DNA of 49,698 bases. It comes from Lachnospiraceae bacterium (GTDB lineage: Bacteria > Bacillota > Clostridia > Lachnospirales > Lachnospiraceae). The position numbers were made by a program, and so were the translations under genes. This document shows, piece by piece, positions 29,901 to 40,307 of this stretch; within the stretch, counting starts at the first letter, position 1; each line of letters opens with the position of its first letter. Location: positions 1 to 49,698 of the forward strand of contig CABJBK010000017.1 in assembly GCA_902363825.1 (NCBI GenBank), given 5' to 3'. Below the pieces are notes generated by a model. It was not told where the DNA came from. It saw only the letters and a program-made list of their open reading frames with translations, and ran no database searches.

Positions 29901-32900
29901 GAAGGAAAAGAGGTCTATGATTTCCTTTTTGCAGAAGCTGCAGACTATGTAATGATGCAGACAATCAGCGGCGAGACAGAAAAAGCTCTGGATATGGACA
30001 GTTTGTTAAAGGATGCCAGACAGTATGCGGCACGTTATGAGGGCGAGCCTGCCATAGAGCAGACAGAAGAACCGCCTTTGACTGCGGATGATGTTCAAAA
30101 CCTTGTATTGATAGACCGGAAATATATCAGAGGTACACGAACAACAGTCTATGATTTTGAGTGTGATATTCGTGGGGAACATGATAAGCTGCAATATACG
30201 CTTGAGTACCATGATGACGGAGAAGGCTTTACCATTCATACGGAGAAGGATGATATTTGGGAACGTATGCCGGAGCCTGAACTGGCACGATTGGAGGGCA
30301 TTCTTGTCAGGGAAGCATTATATTTTAAGTACCATGATAAAATAGCCGGGGCAAAGAGCCTTGAGGACATGGAGGAGATTCGCTTCAGCATTATGGAAGA
30401 AGAATCTCCTTATTTTTCTGCTGTTTCCCAAAGAATATGGGGTGAATATGAACAGAAAAATGAAGAATTGTCCAATCCTATGCAAGAAAGTGAAGTGATT
30501 GCCGAACCAGAGCCGCAGAATGAAGCAGAAGCGCCAAAGGAACAGCCACAGATTGACAAATCGGGTGCAGTCAACTTCCACATTGCTCCGGAAACAGAGA
30601 AAAGTGACGGGAAAGGCTTTGCGGCAAAAGAAAAATTCCGTCAGAATGTGGAAGCAATCAGAACGCTTGAAAAGATTGAGGGCGAAAACCGTATTGCCAC
30701 GCCAGAAGAACAGGAGATTTTAGCAAAATATGTGGGCTGGGGTGGTCTTGCTGATGCCTTTGATGAAACCAAAACGAATTGGGCAAGTGAATATCAGGAA
30801 TTAAAGAGCCTGTTGTCAGCCGAGGAATACGATTCAGCAAGGGAAAGTACCTTAAATGCCCACTATACAAGCCCTGTGATCATCAAGGCTATTTATGATG
30901 CGATGGAACGAATGGGCTTTTCCAAAGGTAACATCTTGGAGCCGGCAATGGGTATCGGTAACTTTTTCGGTATGTTGCCGGAAAAAATGCAGGAGAGCAG
31001 GCTTTATGGTGTGGAGCTTGATGGAATTACCGGAAGAATTGCAAGGCAGCTATACCCGAATGCCGATGTGAAGATCACTGGCTTTGAAAAGACGGATTAT
31101 CCCAATGATTTCTTTGATGTGGCAATCGGAAACGTGCCATTCGGTCAGTACAAGGTGGCAGACAGAGCCTACGATAAGCATAACTTCCTCATACATGATT
31201 ACTTTTTCGCCAAAGCCTTAGATAAGGTCAGACCGGGCGGCGTGGTGGCATTTGTCACCTCAAAGGGAACAATGGATAAGAAAAGCCCGGAAGTCAGAAA
31301 GTACCTTGCGCAGAGAGCGGAGCTTCTTGGAGCGATCAGGCTTCCCAACACAGCCTTTAAGGAAAATGCAGGGACGGAGGTTACTTCGGACATTCTTTTC
31401 TTAAAGAAGCGTGACAGGGTAATTGACATCGAGCCGGATTGGGTGCATCTTTGTGAAAATGAAGATGGCATAGCCATGAACCAGTATTTTGCAGACCACC
31501 CGGAAATGATCATGGGAAAAATGGAAATGGTCAGCGGGCAGTTTGGCATGGAAGCCACCTGTACACCGGATACCACCATTTCATTATCCAAGCAGCTTGA
31601 AAAGGCTATATCCCATATCGAGGGCAGCATTGACGAGGTAGAGTTCGATGAGCTTGATGATGAGCTGGCAAGAGAAGCAATCCCCGCCGATCCAGGCGTG
31701 AAGAATTACAGTTACACTATCGTGGACGAGAGGGTGTATTACCGGGAAAATTCCATTATGAAGCCTGTGGACGTATCAGAAACGATGGAGCAGCGCATGA
31801 AAGGCATGGTGCAGATTCGTGACTGTACACAGGAGCTGATTGACTATCAGTTGAACGAATATCCGGAAGATATGATTAAGAGCAAGCAGGCAGAGCTTAA
31901 TGAGCTGTATGATGCGTTTTCCAAGAAATACGGTCTGATCAATTCACAGACCAATAAGAGAGCGTTTAATCAGGATTCAAGCTATTGTCTGCTTTGTTCA
32001 TTGGAGAAATTAGACGATGAGGGCAACTTCAAAGGCAAGGCTGATATGTTTTCCAAGCGAACCATTAAAAAGGCAGAGGTTGTTACAAGCGTGGATACCG
32101 CAAGTGAAGCACTGGCGGTGTCATTAGGGGAAAGGGCAAGGGTAGACCTAGCCTATATGTCGGAGCTTACGGGAAAAAGCGAGGAAGAAGTGGCAAAGGA
32201 GCTTGCCAGAGTGATCTTCCAGAACCCGGTCACAGAAAAGTGGGAAACCGCAGACGAGTATTTAAGCGGAAATGTCAGGGAGAAGCTGGCAACCGCAAGG
32301 GTATTTGCAGAGAACCGTCCAGAGTTTGCAATCAATGTCACAGCTCTTGAGGGCGTTCAGCCCAAGGAGCTTGATGCAAGCGAGATTGAGGTGCGTATCG
32401 GTGCCACATGGATTGAGCCTAAGTACATCGAGGATTTCATGCGGGAAACCTTTGAAACACCGGATTACCTCTTTGACCGTAACCTTGTCGGGGTGCAGTA
32501 TTCCGATGTGACAGGACAGTGGAACGTAAAGGGCAAAAATGCGGATCATGGCAATTCACTTGTCAATATGACCTACGGAACGAGCCGGGCAAATGCCTAC
32601 CGTATTCTGGAGGATTCCTTAAACCTTCGTGATACCCGTATCTTTGATACGATAGAGGAAGATGGGAAGGAAAAGAGAGTTCTTAACAAAAAGGAGACCA
32701 TGCTTGCCAGCCAGAAACAGGAAGCCATAAGGGAAGCCTTTAAGGACTGGGTATTTCGTGATCCGGAGCGCAGACAGACCTTGTGTGCCAAGTACAATGA
32801 GCTTTTCAATTCCACCAGACCGAGAGAGTATGACGGTTCCCACCTAAAGTTTCCGGGCATGACACCGGACATTACATTAAGACCGCATCAGCTTAATGCG

Positions 32901-35579
32901 GTGGCACACCAGCTTTACGGCGATAATACCCTGCTTGCCCATTGTGTGGGTGCGGGTAAGACCTTTGAAATGATTGCTGCAGCAATGGAGAGCAAGCGGT
33001 TAGGGCTTTGCCAAAAGAGCTTATTTGTTGTACCGAACCATTTAACAGAGCAGTGGGCGAGTGATTTCCTGCGCCTGTATCCGGGTGCAAATATTTTAGC
33101 TGCTACAAAGAAAGATTTTGAGCCTGCCAACCGTAAAAAGTTCTGTTCCCGTATTGCAACGGGAGATTATGATGCGGTCATCATCGGGCATACGCAGTTT
33201 GAAAAGATACCGCTTTCAATGGAAAGACAGGCTGCCATGATTGAGCGGCAGATAACGGAAATAGAAATGGCAATCGAAGCGGTCAAGGCGGAAAAGGGAG
33301 AGCGTTACACCATTAAGCAGATGGAAAAAACAAAAAAATCATTAGACGCAAGGCTGAGCCGATTGAACGATACTTCCCGCAAGGACAATGTAGTAACCTT
33401 TGAACAGCTTGGTGTTGACAGGCTGTTCGTAGATGAGAGCCACAATTATAAGAACCTTTTCTTATACACCAAGATGCGGAACGTGGCGGGCATTGCACAG
33501 ACAGAAGCACAGAAGTCCTCGGATATGTTTGCAAAGTGTCAGTACATGGACGAGCTGACAGGCGGCAAGGGCATTACCTTTGCCACAGGTACACCGATTT
33601 CCAACAGTATGACGGAGCTTTATACGAATATGCGCTATCTGCAATACAGTACGCTCCAGAAACTTGGTCTTGGCAATTTCGACAGTTGGGCGGCTACTTT
33701 CGGAGAAACGCAGACAGCCATAGAGCTTGCACCGGAGGGAACCGGATACCGGGCAAAGACAAGGTTTGCCAAGTTCTTCAATCTGCCCGAGCTGATTTCA
33801 CTTTTCAAGGAAAGTGCAGATATTCAGACACCGGATATGCTAAAACTGCCTGTACCGGAAGCAGAGTATGAAAATGTGGTGTTAAAGCCGAGTGAGTATC
33901 AGAAAGAAATGGTACAGTCCCTTGCGGATCGTGCGGAGGCTGTTCGTGATAGGAAGGTAGAGCCACACGTTGACAATATGCTCAAAATCACCAATGACGG
34001 TAGAAAACTTGCATTAGACCAGCGTTTAATCAACGATATGCTTCCCGATGAGGATAATTCTAAATCCACCACCTGTGTGGACAAGGCATTTGAGATATGG
34101 GAGGAAACAAAGGAACAGAAGTCGGCACAGCTTATCTTCTGTGACTTATCGACACCGAAAGGAGATGGTACATTCAATGTTTATGAGGACATTTGCAACA
34201 AGCTGAAAGAAAAGGGTGTCCCACCGGAAGAAATCGCATTTATCCATGATGCCAATACGGAGAAAAGAAAAGCGGAGCTGTTTGCAAAGGTAAGAAGCGG
34301 ACAGGTTCGTTTTTTGTTGGGTTCTACTGCCAAAATGGGAGCCGGAACCAACGTACAGGACAGACTGATTGCATTACATCATCTGGATGTGCCCTGGCGT
34401 CCGTCTGACATTGAACAGCAGGAAGGTCGTATTTTACGACAGGGCAATATGAATGATAAGGTCAAGATTTTCCGGTATGTGACGGAAGGCACCTTCGACA
34501 GCTATTCATGGCAGCTCATTGAGAACAAGCAGAAGTTTATCGGGCAGATCATGACGAGCAAGTCCCCGGTGCGTTCCTGTGAGGACATTGACGAAGCGGC
34601 GCTCTCTTATGCAGAGGTCAAAGCACTTGCAACCGGAAACCCTTACATTAAGGAGAAGATGGATTTGGATATACAGGTTTCAAAGCTGAAGCTCTTAAAG
34701 GCAAACCACACAAGCCAGCGTTACCGTCTGGAGGACAATATCGCAAAGCATTACCCGATGCAGATCACAGCCTTAAAAGAAAGGCTTGAGGGATACCGGG
34801 CGGACATTCAGACCTATGCGGCGCATAAGCCTGTGGATAAGGACGCTTTTTCCATGAAGATAGGAAACCGTACCTATACGGACAAAAAGGAAGCGGGTGC
34901 GGCGTTGATTGATATGTGCCGGAGTGCCAAACAGCCAAACATGGCGGTCACAATCGGAGAATATCAGGGCTTTAAGATGAGCGTGTCTTTTGACTCGTTC
35001 TTCTCCAAGTTTACGATCAGCTTAAAAGGAAGTCTGAGCCATGAGGTGGAAATCGGAGCCGATCCACTTGGAAATCTGCAAAGACTGTCCAATGCGTTAG
35101 AGGGAATGACCGGGAAAATGGCAGACGTGGAGCAGAAGCTTTCTAACGTGGAACATCAGCTCGAAACTGCAAAGGTGGAAGTTACAAAACCTTTTGCGCA
35201 GGAGCAGGAACTGGCGGAGAAGCTAGAACGCCTTGCAGAGTTAAATACGCTTCTGAATATGGACGAAAAGGGCGATAATGCACTGGATATGGGCGATGAT
35301 GAGCCGGAGGACGAAAACGGAGAGCAGAGCGCACAGACGCAGGAAAGTGAGCCGAACAGGGCAGAAGATATACAGGCGGTGGCAGAGGAACCGTTAAAGC
35401 CTGTTGCAAGTTTCCTGATGTCGGAGCGTATCGCAGAGCATGACAAGGAGCGGATGTTAGCAGACGGTTCCGGAGGGAGGGTATCCGTTAAGGAGAAACT
35501 TGCCGAGATGAAGCAGAAAATATTCGATCAGAAGATGCCGGAGAAACTTAATACTAAGAGCAAAGAGGAATGTTTGTAA
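26910..35579 (+). CDS. Giant LtrC-like / DNA methylase / SNF2 helicase fusion protein
   Basis: The 2889-residue protein fuses several DNA-processing units. The N-terminus (1-270) is LtrC/ArdC-like ([39 protein letters not shown]). A disordered linker follows (about 290-430), then repeated [13 protein letters not shown] segments and a DNA methylase region with motif [15 protein letters not shown] (from N1341) and motif IV NVPF (1408-1411, in place of NPPY). An SF2/SNF2 helicase follows with Walker A GAGKT (K2017), box II DESH (2175-2178) and motif [16 protein letters not shown] 26910 is chosen for its AAGGAG site; the frame upstream lies in the leader hairpin. Likely roles are protection or processing of incoming ICE DNA. 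NVPF is an unusual motif IV, so methylase activity is uncertain. Confidence 0.9.
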   Translation: MRKYDFISALAKETAAEVVKNREEWMKYLTTAARLYKYPFREQLLIYAQRPDATACASIELWNERMHCWVNKGAKGIALLDEDEAHGKRLKYVFDVSDVHAARRIGRYPELWELHEEHKEDVIKRLEQTYGATDDKKLFEERLIEIAERIAADYYEELLPDLKYMIEGSFLEGLDEQNVGIRLRDTLSESISFTLLSACGADMEEYGSEFAFDFIHEFNSMNTLAVLGDAANELAKPVLLEIGRTIRAYNRSHEQEQSQNLTQKGLANTSKIDYNALKRESESRHEEQIDNNQNSVERGNRDESDIREERGLPDPDITGGHSAGGNGNEVRNDERDLSEGEPQGRVLSVSSERNIERTPADDPEAGRGENGEADEPDGGNRGSDRTTQGSRSDALGSEDEQHSKPSRGSGSGRTGLQSVTDTDDLLRGEAPEPTFTQLSLFPSFEEQVGTIAAAEASIQYTMPAAFSLPQEQIDSILRSGGGRDNSRKRIYAKYQQGKTPEEMAEFLKNEYKTTGKGFEFDGNPVSLWFDEMGMRIGYGTSAKENTLAVMSWSEVESHIRVMVENGTYMSANEVFLVDAVEHERIATDINNFFRDGISEMPESLELKFSNYPASMERLCELLSTTEGRQLIQDELEKAKAELDSGEKQIKWRYVKRPDYLLEQLADLGVEKKEFPVLDTVDVRNEDFITQDEIDYRLTGGSGFEHGKFRIYEYFMEGHDKKDNIAFLKNEYGTGGSSHALPGSDSGHEDHDAKGIRLEKGNYGSPYAKVLLNWNVVEKRIRELVQADKYLSPEGKEAYAQYKQEQAEKAMQKEQEKLEHGTRLECKEAIEKAIAENFDGTTLPRNTAKGVIEQYGKERVEYVLANTIMHLSHDGRFSDNNKEWAKGIVPSAEWNTRDLIVTSHPAVLDGFTNQARRYQELDREPEKQPVPEREETETISEGEAKAPKTEKADIEQLNKRLSEMSAVVKICGALDRKDVVGLNEETQAVTITDDERTLEGKEVYDFLFAEAADYVMMQTISGETEKALDMDSLLKDARQYAARYEGEPAIEQTEEPPLTADDVQNLVLIDRKYIRGTRTTVYDFECDIRGEHDKLQYTLEYHDDGEGFTIHTEKDDIWERMPEPELARLEGILVREALYFKYHDKIAGAKSLEDMEEIRFSIMEEESPYFSAVSQRIWGEYEQKNEELSNPMQESEVIAEPEPQNEAEAPKEQPQIDKSGAVNFHIAPETEKSDGKGFAAKEKFRQNVEAIRTLEKIEGENRIATPEEQEILAKYVGWGGLADAFDETKTNWASEYQELKSLLSAEEYDSARESTLNAHYTSPVIIKAIYDAMERMGFSKGNILEPAMGIGNFFGMLPEKMQESRLYGVELDGITGRIARQLYPNADVKITGFEKTDYPNDFFDVAIGNVPFGQYKVADRAYDKHNFLIHDYFFAKALDKVRPGGVVAFVTSKGTMDKKSPEVRKYLAQRAELLGAIRLPNTAFKENAGTEVTSDILFLKKRDRVIDIEPDWVHLCENEDGIAMNQYFADHPEMIMGKMEMVSGQFGMEATCTPDTTISLSKQLEKAISHIEGSIDEVEFDELDDELAREAIPADPGVKNYSYTIVDERVYYRENSIMKPVDVSETMEQRMKGMVQIRDCTQELIDYQLNEYPEDMIKSKQAELNELYDAFSKKYGLINSQTNKRAFNQDSSYCLLCSLEKLDDEGNFKGKADMFSKRTIKKAEVVTSVDTASEALAVSLGERARVDLAYMSELTGKSEEEVAKELARVIFQNPVTEKWETADEYLSGNVREKLATARVFAENRPEFAINVTALEGVQPKELDASEIEVRIGATWIEPKYIEDFMRETFETPDYLFDRNLVGVQYSDVTGQWNVKGKNADHGNSLVNMTYGTSRANAYRILEDSLNLRDTRIFDTIEEDGKEKRVLNKKETMLASQKQEAIREAFKDWVFRDPERRQTLCAKYNELFNSTRPREYDGSHLKFPGMTPDITLRPHQLNAVAHQLYGDNTLLAHCVGAGKTFEMIAAAMESKRLGLCQKSLFVVPNHLTEQWASDFLRLYPGANILAATKKDFEPANRKKFCSRIATGDYDAVIIGHTQFEKIPLSMERQAAMIERQITEIEMAIEAVKAEKGERYTIKQMEKTKKSLDARLSRLNDTSRKDNVVTFEQLGVDRLFVDESHNYKNLFLYTKMRNVAGIAQTEAQKSSDMFAKCQYMDELTGGKGITFATGTPISNSMTELYTNMRYLQYSTLQKLGLGNFDSWAATFGETQTAIELAPEGTGYRAKTRFAKFFNLPELISLFKESADIQTPDMLKLPVPEAEYENVVLKPSEYQKEMVQSLADRAEAVRDRKVEPHVDNMLKITNDGRKLALDQRLINDMLPDEDNSKSTTCVDKAFEIWEETKEQKSAQLIFCDLSTPKGDGTFNVYEDICNKLKEKGVPPEEIAFIHDANTEKRKAELFAKVRSGQVRFLLGSTAKMGAGTNVQDRLIALHHLDVPWRPSDIEQQEGRILRQGNMNDKVKIFRYVTEGTFDSYSWQLIENKQKFIGQIMTSKSPVRSCEDIDEAALSYAEVKALATGNPYIKEKMDLDIQVSKLKLLKANHTSQRYRLEDNIAKHYPMQITALKERLEGYRADIQTYAAHKPVDKDAFSMKIGNRTYTDKKEAGAALIDMCRSAKQPNMAVTIGEYQGFKMSVSFDSFFSKFTISLKGSLSHEVEIGADPLGNLQRLSNALEGMTGKMADVEQKLSNVEHQLETAKVEVTKPFAQEQELAEKLERLAELNTLLNMDEKGDNALDMGDDEPEDENGEQSAQTQESEPNRAEDIQAVAEEPLKPVASFLMSERIAEHDKERMLADGSGGRVSVKEKLAEMKQKIFDQKMPEKLNTKSKEECL
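27814..28167 (+). CDS. tnpV: TnpV-family protein gene overprinted on the helicase gene
   Basis: In the +1 frame relative to the giant gene lies an ATG-started 117-codon frame. Its product ([20 protein letters not shown]...; [38 protein letters not shown]) has the layout and signature of the transposon-encoded protein TnpV family. AAAGGGG lies about 9 bases before the ATG. The giant gene translated over the same bases is a low-complexity Gly/Arg/Asp/Glu/Ser linker between two folded regions, as expected if its reading is constrained by TnpV. TnpV has no known biochemical role. Both frames are open throughout; whether both are translated cannot be told from one sequence. Confidence 0.75.
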   Translation: MNLTYEKNGDYLIPTLQADIQPEGTVTKYGMMRETYLKENHRGVYSAFLLKGTLKEHLLTIQKQAEERMEKLTSQMAATEGVTEQLKEADQMLWVAKMNSIRNRAEEVVLGELVYSL

Positions 35580-35590
35580 GGAAATTTGGT

Positions 35591-35619
35591 ACAGGGCAGT
35601 TGGGAAAAGACTGCCCTGT
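35591..35619 (+). terminator. 10-bp perfect hairpin after the giant helicase gene
   Basis: ACAGGGCAGT (35591-35600) and ACTGCCCTGT (35610-35619) form a perfect 10-bp stem with a 9-nt loop, 11 bases after the stop at 35579. There is no U-tract, so it may stabilise the mRNA end or terminate weakly. Confidence 0.6.
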
Positions 35620-35640
35620 AGTGCAGTAATGAAATGCAAT

Positions 35641-35711
35641 AGTATTTCGCACCTAAATATCAGTATTTCACACCATAAAGTCAGAGAGAACCCTTTATTT
35701 GCCGATATAAT
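35641..35711 (+). promoter_or_regulatory. LytTR-type direct repeats and activator-dependent promoter
   Basis: AGTATTTCGCACC (35641-35653) and AGTATTTCACACC (35662-35674) are 13-bp direct repeats with one mismatch, 8 bases apart (21-bp period). This is the geometry of VirR boxes and AgrA sites bound by LytTR regulators. A perfect -10 box TATAAT follows at 35706-35711, but the -35 position (35683-35688, AGAGAG) has no consensus, as expected for an activated promoter. The LytTR regulator gene starts 49 bases further on, which suggests autoregulation. Confidence 0.68.
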
Positions 35712-35759
35712 AGATGATGGTTTATGTAGCCTAAAAAGATTAGAAAGGTTTGATTTGAA

Positions 35760-36485
35760 ATGAAGATTGCAGTTGTAGATGATGATAAGGCAATTTGTGA
35801 GGCTATTGCTCAGTTGATAAAGAATCAGGAGTCGGAAGCAGAGGTGTGTCAGTTTTCATCAGGAAAAGAGATGCTGGAAACAGGAGAAAACTTTGCAATT
35901 TCTTTTCTGGATATTGCCATGGAAGAAATGTCTGGCTTAGAGCTTGCGGGGAAACTTAGACAGGAGCAGGAAAGAAAGGGATGGGTAAAAAGTATTCTTA
36001 TTTTCATTACAGGTTATCGGGAATATATGGAGGAAGCCTTTGATGTAAATGCTTTTCATTATCTGGTAAAACCAATTGATGAGGAAAAATTTTCAAAGGT
36101 TTTTCGTCGTGCATGGAAAGAAGTGTCTGCTTTAGAAGAACAGAGTAAAAAATACATCGTTATAAAAAACTCTGGCACACAGCAGAAAATATATCTAAAA
36201 GATATTTATTACATTGCAAGCAGCAATAAAAAAGTGATTTATCATACAAAAAATGGTAGGTTTGACACTTATGGAAAAATGGAAGAACTGGAAAAAGAAT
36301 TAGGGAATGCCTTTTATCGGTGTCATAGATGTTATCTTGTGAACATGGAAAAAATTTGTGCATATAGTGCAGACACGATTCAAGTTGTAGGAGGGGATGA
36401 ACTGATACTTGCCCAAAAGAAATATACTGATTTTGTAAAGCGTTATATGAGATATGCAAAGGACGGAGGAATTGTCAATGTTTGA
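35760..36485 (+). CDS. LytTR-family response regulator
   Basis: The 241-residue protein has an N-terminal receiver (MKIAVVDDDKAICEAIAQLI, with phosphoacceptor Asp51 in SFLDIAMEEMSG, Thr in IFITGY and Lys in LVKPID) and a C-terminal LytTR DNA-binding domain from about residue 133 (IYLKDIYYIASSNKKVIYHT; FYRCHRCYLVNMEKI). This AgrA/VirR-like layout activates promoters through paired direct repeats; such repeats are seen upstream of this gene and of 38013. GHKL kinase overlaps its 3' end by 8 bases. ATG 35760 has AAAGG upstream. No agrB or agrD-like gene is visible, so the signal is unknown. Confidence 0.92.
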   Translation: MKIAVVDDDKAICEAIAQLIKNQESEAEVCQFSSGKEMLETGENFAISFLDIAMEEMSGLELAGKLRQEQERKGWVKSILIFITGYREYMEEAFDVNAFHYLVKPIDEEKFSKVFRRAWKEVSALEEQSKKYIVIKNSGTQQKIYLKDIYYIASSNKKVIYHTKNGRFDTYGKMEELEKELGNAFYRCHRCYLVNMEKICAYSADTIQVVGGDELILAQKKYTDFVKRYMRYAKDGGIVNV

Positions 36486-37917
36486 AATGTTGTTTCCTGT
36501 TTTTATGTATTTTATTGACAGTATATTAAGTGTTATTTATACATGGAGTTTTCAGGAAGGTAGATATAGGAAAAAAATAGTTTTCGTAGTATGGAGCATA
36601 GTCTGTTTTTTTATTCAGATTGCCATTTTTGAAATGTTGAACAGTAGATTTTCTGTTAATGAAGTTGCTGGAATAATCTTGAATATTTGTATCCTGTTGT
36701 TTATGCAGTTTCTATTCTTTAAGAAAGATATACAAAAACAGTTATTTATTGCATTTAGCTTTGTGGCAGGGAAAGAAATGGTAAAATATATTGTCAGTGT
36801 ATTTAGCATTGCCTTTACTGGATTATGGAATAAGACTTTTGATATTATACTTGCAAAAAGTGAGTCAAACACATTAGACAAACTGTATAGTTGGGAAGAC
36901 ATTTCACTTGCAGTTATAGTGATTATTTGTGTATTGTTTTATGCTTTTCTGTTGTCCGTATATCTGCTTTTGATAAGCAAAAAGTTTGTAAGAAAAGATT
37001 ATCTGTTACAGACACATGAGAATGTTTTTTTAATTTTGCCCTGCATTGCCACATTATGTATTTCAATAACAATAAAAATGATGATTATATCGGTTGAAAA
37101 TGGAATGACTGTAATTGTTTATGATAGCGTTCCGACAACAAAGTTTTGGATACCCGTTATCTGCGTATTGTTGCTTTTTACTATTATCGCAAGTGTCATA
37201 TTGTTTCAGAAATTGGTACAGTATAACGAGGAAGCCGTGAAACGTGCCATACTGGAAAATCAAGTGCGGCAAATGCAGAAAGAGATTGAAGAAATACAGG
37301 ATATATATACAGATATGAGAGGGCTTCGGCATGACATGAGAAGCCATTTGTCAAATATTTCATTGTATGTAAAAACTATAATCGGTACAGACAGTGAAGA
37401 ATTGAAAAGCTACATCGGGAAAATGGAAGAAACGGTTAGCAGGCTGGATTTCATTTATCAGACAGGCAATCCGATTACGGATATTATCATTCATCAGAAA
37501 AGTCAGGAAGCGCAGAAAAAGAAGATTCAATTTGATGTTGATTTTATATTTCCGTCAAAACAGAAAATAGATGCTTATGATGTAGGTGTTGTTTTGGATA
37601 ACGCACTGGAGAATGCCATAGAGGCGTGCTGTGAGGTGGAGGGGGAAAAGAGTATTTATTTGCATGCTTTTGTAAAGGGCAATTTATTTTTTATAGAGAT
37701 TGAAAACAGCTATTCGGGAAAAGTTGTATTTGATGTGGAAACCCGATTGCCTGTAAGTCATAAGAAGGACGCGAAGTTACATGGACTTGGCATTTCCAAT
37801 ATCCAAAGATGTGCAAAGAAGTATATGGGCGATATTGATATTGTGCTTAGCGATACAGGCAATAAAAAGAGATTTAATCTTACCATTATGATGTATGGAA
37901 AGATTTCACACCCATAA
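36478..37917 (+). CDS. GHKL-type sensor histidine kinase
   Basis: The 479-residue kinase has six or so membrane segments in the first 250 residues (VFMYFIDSILSVIYTW; ILFMQFLFF; VIICVLFYAFLLSVYLLLI; ICVLLLFTIIASVILF), a short coiled coil, the phosphoacceptor His285 in GLRHDMRSHLS, and a GHKL ATPase with N box VVLDNALENAIEA and G box HGLGISNIQRC. This is the AgrC/LytS-like class. ATG 36478 overlaps the regulator gene; GGAGG lies 8 bases before it, and an in-frame ATG at 36454 lies inside the regulator. The last codons (37900-37914) carry half of a second LytTR-type repeat pair. Confidence 0.9.
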   Translation: MFEMLFPVFMYFIDSILSVIYTWSFQEGRYRKKIVFVVWSIVCFFIQIAIFEMLNSRFSVNEVAGIILNICILLFMQFLFFKKDIQKQLFIAFSFVAGKEMVKYIVSVFSIAFTGLWNKTFDIILAKSESNTLDKLYSWEDISLAVIVIICVLFYAFLLSVYLLLISKKFVRKDYLLQTHENVFLILPCIATLCISITIKMMIISVENGMTVIVYDSVPTTKFWIPVICVLLLFTIIASVILFQKLVQYNEEAVKRAILENQVRQMQKEIEEIQDIYTDMRGLRHDMRSHLSNISLYVKTIIGTDSEELKSYIGKMEETVSRLDFIYQTGNPITDIIIHQKSQEAQKKKIQFDVDFIFPSKQKIDAYDVGVVLDNALENAIEACCEVEGEKSIYLHAFVKGNLFFIEIENSYSGKVVFDVETRLPVSHKKDAKLHGLGISNIQRCAKKYMGDIDIVLSDTGNKKRFNLTIMMYGKISHP

Positions 37918-37976
37918 AATCGTTGTTCACACCATTTGAGTGAAATCATTGACAGGAAGTTTCGATAAACTATGTA
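37900..37976 (+). promoter_or_regulatory. Second pair of LytTR-type repeats and promoter before the small-protein array
   Basis: TTCACACC at 37905-37912 and again at 37926-37933 have the same 21-base period as the pair at 35641-35674 and share the TTTCACACC core and the ATAAA that follows. The first copy overlaps the end of the kinase gene. TTGACA (37949-37954) and TATGTA (37971-37976, 16-base spacing) can form a promoter for the gene at 38013; GATAAA at 37964-37969 would match the spacing seen at the first pair. Confidence 0.6.
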
Positions 37977-38012
37977 GAAACTATAAATTGAATGGAAGGA
38001 ATGGTGATTACT

Positions 38013-38708
38013 ATGTCAATGGAGATTAATAATTATAGTAGTTATGCAACAAATTACACGGAGAGAATAAAAAAATCGGATAGTAAGGCGGCTACAGAAG
38101 TAAAGACAGGCACATCAGCAAACAGCAAGGATGGGGTACAGGAGTATTATGAGAAACTGTGTAAAAAGTTCCCGGAGATTACTTTTAATACGGGTAGCAG
38201 TCTTATGAGTGGAAATGAAAATAAAGTGGTAATAAATCTTTCTAGCGAATGTCTAAAGAAAATGGCAAATGATCCGGAATTTGCCAAGAAAGTAGAGTTT
38301 AATTTAACTGGTGCAGTACCGGGACAGAATAGAATGTTTGCACAAGCCAAAGCTGATAATGCAGTGATACATGGTGTTACAACTGTAATAGATGCCGATG
38401 GGAATGCTTCTGTTACTTGCGGAGGTATGACAAGAACCAGTGGTTCAAAACAAAATTCAACTATATTGAATGCGGAAAAGAAACAAAAAGAAAGATTACA
38501 GAAAAAGCGTGAGGAAAGAAAAATCTCAGAAGAAAAGGCAGCTAAGAGACGGGCAGAGAAAAAGGCGCAGTTGGAGAAGCTGACAGAAGATGAAACGTTT
38601 ACAATATCAGCTACTGGCACTGATGTAAAAAGTGTTACGCAGAACCTCTTAGCTGCGGTTTCTGGTACATCTGCGCCGACAGGGGCAAGTTTTGATATAA
38701 AGGCATAA
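38013..38708 (+). CDS. Small array protein A (DUF6033-like), unknown function
   Basis: The 231-residue protein opens MSMEINNYSSYATNYTERIKK, a Tyr/Asn-rich tail, then has a compact part (EYYEKLCKKFPEITFNTG; VVINLSSECLKKMANDPEFAKKV) and a Lys/Glu-rich coiled-coil region (about 155-200), ending DIKA. I recall proteins like this from Lachnospiraceae as DUF6033, with modest certainty. It shares a KKMANDPEFAKKV-type motif with the gene at 39632 (KRMQTDPEYEKKI). ATG 38013 has GGTGATT just upstream; an upstream in-frame ATG at 37992 is less well placed. It directly follows the LytTR-type sites and is the likely target. No signal peptide is seen. Confidence 0.75.
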   Translation: MSMEINNYSSYATNYTERIKKSDSKAATEVKTGTSANSKDGVQEYYEKLCKKFPEITFNTGSSLMSGNENKVVINLSSECLKKMANDPEFAKKVEFNLTGAVPGQNRMFAQAKADNAVIHGVTTVIDADGNASVTCGGMTRTSGSKQNSTILNAEKKQKERLQKKREERKISEEKAAKRRAEKKAQLEKLTEDETFTISATGTDVKSVTQNLLAAVSGTSAPTGASFDIKA

Positions 38709-38827
38709 GGAGAAATTGTTCATATTCCGCAAGGCGCATAAACCTTTGCTTTTGCGGACTGCCCGGACTTATTGCAAGGGGGCAGGGGCGGCAATATAAA
38801 AAATTGATGACAATGGTGGATTAGGAA

Positions 38828-39389
38828 ATGGCTATTAATGGAGTCGGACATAATTATGATTATTTGGGAACGACTACAAATTATATACGGGGAAAAGCAA
38901 CTGTTAGGGAAGCAATCTCAAAGATGGTGAAGCAGTCGGCAAATCTTTCTATTTCTGATGCAGGAAGAAATATGCTGCGGGAAATGATATGAAACCCGTT
39001 ATAATGAAATCGTAAAAGAACATGAAAATGGAGATCGTGAAGTTTCCTACGAACTTACGGGGAAAAGGTCATTGACACTTGACGAAGATTTAGCCGGATT
39101 GGACGAAGCCTTTAAAATGCGTCTGGCAAATTTAGAAGGATATATTACCTGTCAACAAACCAATAAAGCATTTGAAAACGCAGACAGTTCATGGTATTTC
39201 CGTAGAAATAGCCCTCAAAATGAGGTAAAAACACAAGATAAGGCTCAAATGTTTGATACAAAATATCAGAAAACCGCAGTATCAATAATGGAGCAGGCTA
39301 AAGAGAAGTTTTTGGTAGCCTTTAAAAGTATAAATTACAAACAAGGAACAGCAACAAGCATACTATCGGATATTATGAAAAAGTGCTGA
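38828..39389 (+). pseudogene. Array protein B, broken by one frameshift
   Basis: ATG 38828 opens MAINGVGHNYDYLGTTTNYIRGKATVREA, which ends at a TGA after NMLREMI (38988-38990). One base away in the next frame the sequence carries on as YETRYNEIVKEHENGDREVSYELTG and further to 39389 with no other stop. Joining the two frames near 38985 gives one protein of about 187 residues, so a single insertion or deletion has broken the gene. The downstream part alone would have to start at TTG 39072 with no ribosome site. Family unknown; context as in the other array genes. Confidence 0.72.
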
Positions 39390-39405
39390 TAAAGGAGGAT
39401 TAAAA

Positions 39406-39600
39406 GTGATATGGGAAGATGGAGGTATCGTCCCGATGACAACGAAACAGAGCGATCTGCCGGATATTTTGATGGAGCATGGAATAGGGTTAAAAAATGT
39501 AAAGAATGTGGCAGACCATTATCTTGGAGATATGGATATCAAAATAAAAAACGATGTGTTTAAAGTCACAGTAATGCTGCAGCAGAAGGAAATAAAATAA
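39406..39600 (+). pseudogene. GHKL kinase C-terminal remnant
   Basis: The 64-codon frame encodes SDLPDILMEHGIGLKNVKNVADHYLGDMDI and KVTVMLQQ, the G box and final strands of a GHKL sensor kinase, comparable to HGLGISNIQRCAKKYMGDIDI in the kinase at 36478. There is no His box, N box or membrane part. AAAGGAGG sits 7 bases before GTG 39406, so a mini-protein could be made, but decay of a duplicated kinase is the simpler reading. Confidence 0.72.
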
Positions 39601-39631
39601 AAAAATATGAAAAAGGAAGGAGAATGTAGTA

Positions 39632-40303
39632 ATGGATGTAGGTTCAGTTTATGGCAGTTATTATGAAACAGCAAAGAGTTACATGGGTTTGAGGAAGGAG
39701 GAAAAACAAGCGGGATTTGCGGAAAAGGTCACAGACAAAAGTCAGGTTTCCTCGGAAGATATGACCTTGGAGGAATACAAGGAGTATTTTAATGAAAAGA
39801 TGAATTCATTATATACACATCCATCGCAGCGGAATAGAAATGATATTATAGATATTACGGATGCCGCTTATAAAAGAATGCAGACTGATCCGGAATATGA
39901 GAAGAAAATATTAGACGCTTTAGCGAAGAATAAGGCAGTTAATTTTGGAAACTATATTCCACAAATATCATATATGCATATAGATGACACATATGAGAAA
40001 TGTTACGGCTATACGCAGGGCATGAAGGAGAATGACGGTTATTCCTGGAGTTCCTCCGCAAAGGGCACTGATGCCGGACGGCAGAAAAAGGCAAGGCAGA
40101 AGGAACTGCTGGAAGAATATTTGGAAAAGCGGGCGCAGATGAAGGAATTTCAGCAGGAGGCGTTGGAAGAAAAGATTGCAAAGCAGGAATTGGAGAGGAG
40201 CAGGCTGACAAAGGCATGGAGCAGTAAGAGGCAGATGGCGATGGCTTCCAATGCTTATGACGCAAATGTTATGACGGAAACCGCGACAGGCAGTGAGGTA
40301 TAG
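39632..40303 (+). CDS. Small array protein C (DUF6033-like), unknown function
   Basis: The 223-residue protein opens MDVGSVYGSYYETAKSYMG, has a compact middle (MTLEEYKEYFNEKMNSLYTHP; IDITDAAYKRMQTDPEYEKKI; YTQGMKENDGYSWSSS) and a charged coiled-coil tail (QKKARQKELLEEYLEKRAQMKEFQQEALEE). The DITDAAYKRMQTDPEYEKK segment parallels the one in gene A, so the two are probably paralogues. AAGGAGGA-type site lies before ATG 39632. No signal peptide or membrane span is seen. Confidence 0.76.
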   Translation: MDVGSVYGSYYETAKSYMGLRKEEKQAGFAEKVTDKSQVSSEDMTLEEYKEYFNEKMNSLYTHPSQRNRNDIIDITDAAYKRMQTDPEYEKKILDALAKNKAVNFGNYIPQISYMHIDDTYEKCYGYTQGMKENDGYSWSSSAKGTDAGRQKKARQKELLEEYLEKRAQMKEFQQEALEEKIAKQELERSRLTKAWSSKRQMAMASNAYDANVMTETATGSEV

Positions 40304-40307
40304 TGTA

